DNA from: Isoetes taiwanensis
Taxonomy: Eukaryota; Streptophyta; Lycopodiopsida; Isoetales; Isoetaceae
NCBI GenBank assembly: GCA_021234155.1
Contig: JAJEKV010000001.1
Coordinates: 31,076,177-31,140,176, forward strand
Length of the DNA: 64,000 nt
Reading direction: 5' to 3'
Program-made: the position numbers and the translations under genes
The notes under the pieces: generated by a model
What the model saw: only the letters and a program-made list of their open reading frames with translations
Told to the model about the DNA's origin: nothing
Database searches by the model: none
Shown: positions 60,447 to 64,000 of the stretch, piece by piece
Numbering within the stretch: position 1 is the first letter of the stretch
Layout: each line of letters opens with the position of its first letter

Positions 60447-61868
60447 ATTACGCTCGTGGAGGCCTCCTGTGCCTATAAGAGACTACATTATTATATGGTC
60501 ATGTCATAAAAATAGATGAGTTTCCACCATTCACCCTCACTTACTCAATGCATCCTCTTCTTCTATTAGGGTATTTACATTTTAATACAACTCTCTATGT
60601 CAGATTCCAATTAAAAAGGATCCAATTCTGCCTTCCAATCCAAAAAAGGTATGTAAAATCGTGCACGCTTGATGCCATATCCGTCTCAGTATTATACTAT
60701 AGGTCGACACTTAAGTACATGACATGGTCTTCGCTCTTCTATCTCATCTTTTGCCGTGATACTTTGCAAAAGATCTCATGGTTCTTTGAGTAGTACCCCA
60801 TCTCCCAACCTCCAGCACCTGTGATGGTGCGAAATGAAATGATTCTTCACGATATTTGTGCTCTTTCTTTGTCGATAAGTTCTCCTTTTAGATGTATTGC
60901 TCATCCAATGTAGGATTCATATGCATCTATAATATCAATCTTTTAGTCTTGGCTCATCCACATTTTTCTTCTAACCTTTCATAGACCTATGTTCTCATAA
61001 GCCGCCGTAATGGAAATTGCCTCTTCCTATGATATCCCATCTTTTCAAAGCCATGTCTTGACATCGCCAAAGTTCATCCTTATGTTCAAGTGTTCAGTAC
61101 ATAAGGAATGTTGTGGCATCCATCTTTTTTATTTTTAGCAAGGTACTCACGCATTTTGAGCAAAGCTTCCTTCAAGTGCGGCATAGTGCCTATTCAAGCA
61201 AGATCATCTGATATGTAGTCGCTCTTTACACCCAAATCCGGTAGCCTCTTGTGTAAAATTGCTCAATATCATCCCAAGAGCCTTGTGCTCTCGTCCCCAG
61301 CCCCCAGCCCCATATAGCCAAGTGCTGACTAGAGACCATACGCTTTTCTTTAGTGCCATGCCCATATGTGCTTCCGCATATGCTTGCAAGCAGAATACGC
61401 TGTCTTCCGCCCGCTTCAATTCTTTTGTTGTATGCAATCGATGCCATTTATATTCCCGCTAATAAGAAGTCCCAGATATTTATATGTCTCGCATATTCTC
61501 AACTTTTTTCACCCAAATAGAGAAACCCATGTTCCGCTACGACCTTACCGCTGGTTTTAGTCTTCTCAGATTTACTTGCATCCCTCATGAGCCATGAAAG
61601 TTTCCAATTGATCAAGTAATTGCTGCATGTGTACCCCTGGATCGGGCAAATAGCACCACATCATCAAAGATAAGAGCAATTGATCACATATCTGAATCTC
61701 GCCTCCATCACGCTTATTATGTAACCATTCTTCCGTGTCATTACCAGTATCAACATAGTGGTAGACAAGGGCATCCTTGTTTAACTCCAATGTTACTTTA
61801 ACTGTGGTTCTGCATTCTCACTTTGAATGGCATCGATAATCAGACAGGGTCTCATAGAGTATTTGAAC
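60447..61868 (-). mobile_element. LINE-C, 5'-truncated LINE fragment
   Basis: Minus-strand RT part. GVKQGCP at 61,788-61,769; LIFDDVVLFARS at 61,678-61,640, where the FADD box has lost its alanine; MQQLLDQLETFMAHEGCK in the frame 61,790-61,572; then STWLYGAGGWGREHKALG near 61,300, matching the LLYGAEVWG strand of LINE RTs. Downstream sequence reaches the 3' end with GGAGGCCTCCACGAGCGTAA and a (CTTCA)n tail. At its 5' side the reading stops at an inverted repeat at 61,850-61,898. Confidence 0.8.
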
Positions 61869-61898
61869 CGTGATCCCTAGTTCAAATACTCTATGAGA
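61850..61898. repeat. Perfect 19-base inverted repeat with 11-base loop
   Basis: Arms TCTCATAGAGTATTTGAAC (61,850-61,868) and its exact reverse complement (61,880-61,898) surround an 11-base loop. The left arm belongs to the LINE-C reading (QILYE). The right arm is the inverted copy and leads into the (GA)n tract. Confidence 0.95.
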
Positions 61899-61899
61899 G

Positions 61900-61940
<41 letters not shown>

Positions 61941-61963
61941 GGTAGGTAGAGAGGGAGGGAGAG

Positions 61964-62044
<81 letters not shown>
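61899..62044. repeat. (GA)n microsatellite
   Basis: GA repeats, interrupted near 61,940-61,970 by GGTAGGTAGAGAGGGAGGG, then uninterrupted to 62,044. Serine/leucine frames across it are artefacts. Confidence 0.97.
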
Positions 62045-62048
<4 letters not shown>

Positions 62049-63859
62049 GTGTAGCATACATCTTGCATTGAAAGTATGCAATCATTGGGTTTCACTTTTT
62101 CTTGTGTCGGAGTTAGGCTATGCATCAATGTTTCCATTCCTCTCGCACCCGCCTCTTAGTGTTTGAAGCCTCCGTGACAGCCCAGGCTTTTGCCAAGGAG
62201 TTCTCTCATTTCTATGCTAATAAAATATGTATTTCCATTTTGCTCTATTACACTTGTCCTGCCTCTTCCATGCCAAGCACCGCATATTTCTTCGCGCCTA
62301 ATTCCAAAAGCTCTACGTGACAAGATTCTATCGTCTGTATAGCTGATTCAATTAATCATTAAACACGACTTTCAACTACGATTTCAACCACTTCACCTCC
62401 CGGCCTACGGAGGGTAAATCCAGGCGTTAAAGACTGTTTTTTGTTTTTTTGCTAGCACTTAAGTTTTCCTCACTTTTATGTTGCATGAGTTGGAAATCAT
62501 TAAATACATATATCTTGCACCTACTTCAATTCATGATTGCCACGATGGCAAATGCATGCCTCTTATGAAACTTAGCTCACCAATGCTGCCGTATGTGCTT
62601 GTTAGATAATAAGGGTGGCTGTTGAATCGGGGGGAAAGGGTACCCTCCATGCTGGCGTTCTCTGACCGATGAATAGTACTTTCAAAGTTATGCCTCCTCT
62701 AGGCGCCGCTTTGATGTTATGAAGGTGATGGCTGCCATGAGAGAGTATGGGATGAATGCATTCTTTGAGCATTGAGATTTATGCTCGCTTAATGGAATGT
62801 GAGAACTGACCTCCTCGTGGTCAAAATATTCACATTTCCGCATGTTATGTTCTTCATATGCAAGCCGCGACTACCTATCGGTCACATATCGTGCCCAACA
62901 TGCTTACATGTATAAAACACATGTGGGCACAATTCCCTACCTATAAATGCTAAGCATACAATAGTAATCGGGTGATATGGGGAGATAACGCCTGCCCCTT
63001 AATGCCTACCAAAAAAAAATTGAGGCATGGCTAAAATGGCGCAGGGCGTGCGCCTGCTTTTATTTGCCCTCATTTATTCCCAACTGCATAATTTTCATGG
63101 TGAACGCCATCTCAGCTGCGTGATTTGACTGGGGACTGGGCATTCCTATTGAAGCCATACTGAAACCAAGAGATAGAGCTCCACGTATTCTTCTTCTCTG
63201 ATATGGGAAATGAGTCTATTATCGACACAATTCAAACTTTACAAACATGGAAATTGATTCTCAGAATAATGCATTTCAAGAACGTAATGTAGGGGCATGG
63301 ATTGACAGACCAGTGCAGTTGAACTAATTGTGCAGAGGCATTAAATTTGTTGGCTTTGAGGAACAGAGTCACCGGGCCTCTATATTCGGGGAGGTCGAGA
63401 TCTATATTCCATTTTTTAATGTATTTAGTGTTTGAACCATTGTTTTTTCTTATAACGAATTTATTTAATGGTTTCAACCATTGTTTTTATAACTTTACCT
63501 CATGGTACCCATTATCTAAAGGCTATTGCCCTGGTACCTTTGATACCCCAATGCTTCATTTATTTTCTTCCTATCATGTCCATGGCTTCCCTATCCCCGA
63601 TGAGTTTAATAACCCACTCTTAGAAAAAACAATAATGCCTAGGCAATGGATAAGCATAATAACCAATTCCTCTAAGAAACAATATTGCTTACCCAAGAAA
63701 GTCAGAAAACCATAGTTCATCTTTTCTGCATAGTACCGCATGAGCCTATAAGCCAAAGATTCTAAAAAGCTACCGCCAAACAATGTTTCAAACTAGTTAT
63801 CTTTTGGATACTAAGACTCTTTCGCAATACCTTGAATTTCAATCGCCAATTCAAACTAG
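62045..63859. other. No recognised gene
   Basis: Could include more of LINE-C, but I find no RT or endonuclease motif on either strand. The 122-codon plus frame 63,347-63,715 and the opposing minus frame 63,477-63,232 (DLPEYRGPVTLFLKANKFN) are not recognisable. Confidence 0.35.
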
Positions 63860-63945
63860 AAACAAGTCGAACAAAAGAATTAGCATAGGTTCAAACTTGC
63901 CATGTAAATATCTCAACAAATCGAACAAAAGAATTAGGTTCAAAT
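63860..63945. repeat. Tandem duplication, offset about 53 bases
   Basis: AACAAGTCGAACAAAAGAATTAG at 63,862 returns as AACAAATCGAACAAAAGAATTAG at 63,915, each followed by GGTTCAAA. The start of the first copy's GGTTCAAA is four bases further on. Confidence 0.8.
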
Positions 63946-64000
63946 CCTATGCCACAAATATCCCTAAATGAGACATCTTCGAGGACCTCGCTAGAACTAA

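Noticed and set aside
61818-62137. Ser-Leu repeat frames
   Set aside because: They only translate the (GA)n microsatellite.
63880-63955. GGTTCAAATCC resembling a tRNA T-loop/B box
   Set aside because: The T-stem has a mismatch, and there is no matching acceptor stem or A box at the right distance. The word belongs to a local duplication.

Overview
This window looks like nuclear DNA from a seed plant with a large, repeat-rich genome. A gymnosperm is my best guess, but that is an inference. The support is: plant-specific gene families (PPR, CYP72-clan P450, LRR receptor kinase, plant-type sphingoid-base/diacylglycerol kinase) present only as intron-bearing, broken copies; long LINE and Ty3/gypsy insertions; large (CA)n and (GA)n microsatellites; and AT-rich filler. 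I found no intact protein-coding gene, no RNA gene, no CRISPR array and no bacterial-type operon.

Layout. 1-3.2 kb: short degenerate repeats, no gene. 3.25-4.35 kb: minus-strand PPR pseudogene. 5.3-10.9 kb: a nearly full-length minus-strand LINE (LINE-A) with ORF1, endonuclease, reverse transcriptase, a pentanucleotide tail, tandem units in its 5' region and possible target-site duplications. 11.05-13.7 kb: plus-strand P450 pseudogene whose exons flank an intron-containing fragment of a lipid kinase. 19.2-20.5 kb: minus-strand EMS1-like LRR receptor kinase pseudogene. 23.0-25.4 kb: minus-strand exon-like remnants I could not identify.

28.7-51.9 kb is one nested retrotransposon complex. A minus-strand Ty3/gypsy element (LTR-RT-1) has LTRs at 28,673-30,565 and 50,039-51,869. 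It is split inside its integrase C-terminal region by a plus-strand element of the same family (LTR-RT-2, 31,594-44,162). LTR-RT-2 contains a 240-base N gap, and about 2.7 kb before the gap is repeated after it. Counting that stretch once gives about 9.7 kb. LTR-RT-1, after removal of LTR-RT-2 and a 1-kb unrelated segment, is about 9.6 kb. The simplest reading is redundant contig ends at the gap. Sequence from about 39.9 to 52 kb also looks error-rich.

52-57.7 kb has no recognisable gene but several short tandem duplications. 57.7-62.0 kb holds (CA)n and (GA)n microsatellites and two further minus-strand LINE fragments (LINE-B, LINE-C). Their 3' ends resemble each other closely and LINE-A's more loosely, but the pentamer-like tails differ. 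62-64 kb is unassigned.

None of the genes can work together as a pathway, because all are decayed. I see no convincing undescribed functional system. The observations most worth checking are the P450/kinase interleaving, the same-family nested insertion with its suspicious gap, the LINE 3'-end and tail pattern, and the unidentified remnant at 23-25 kb.
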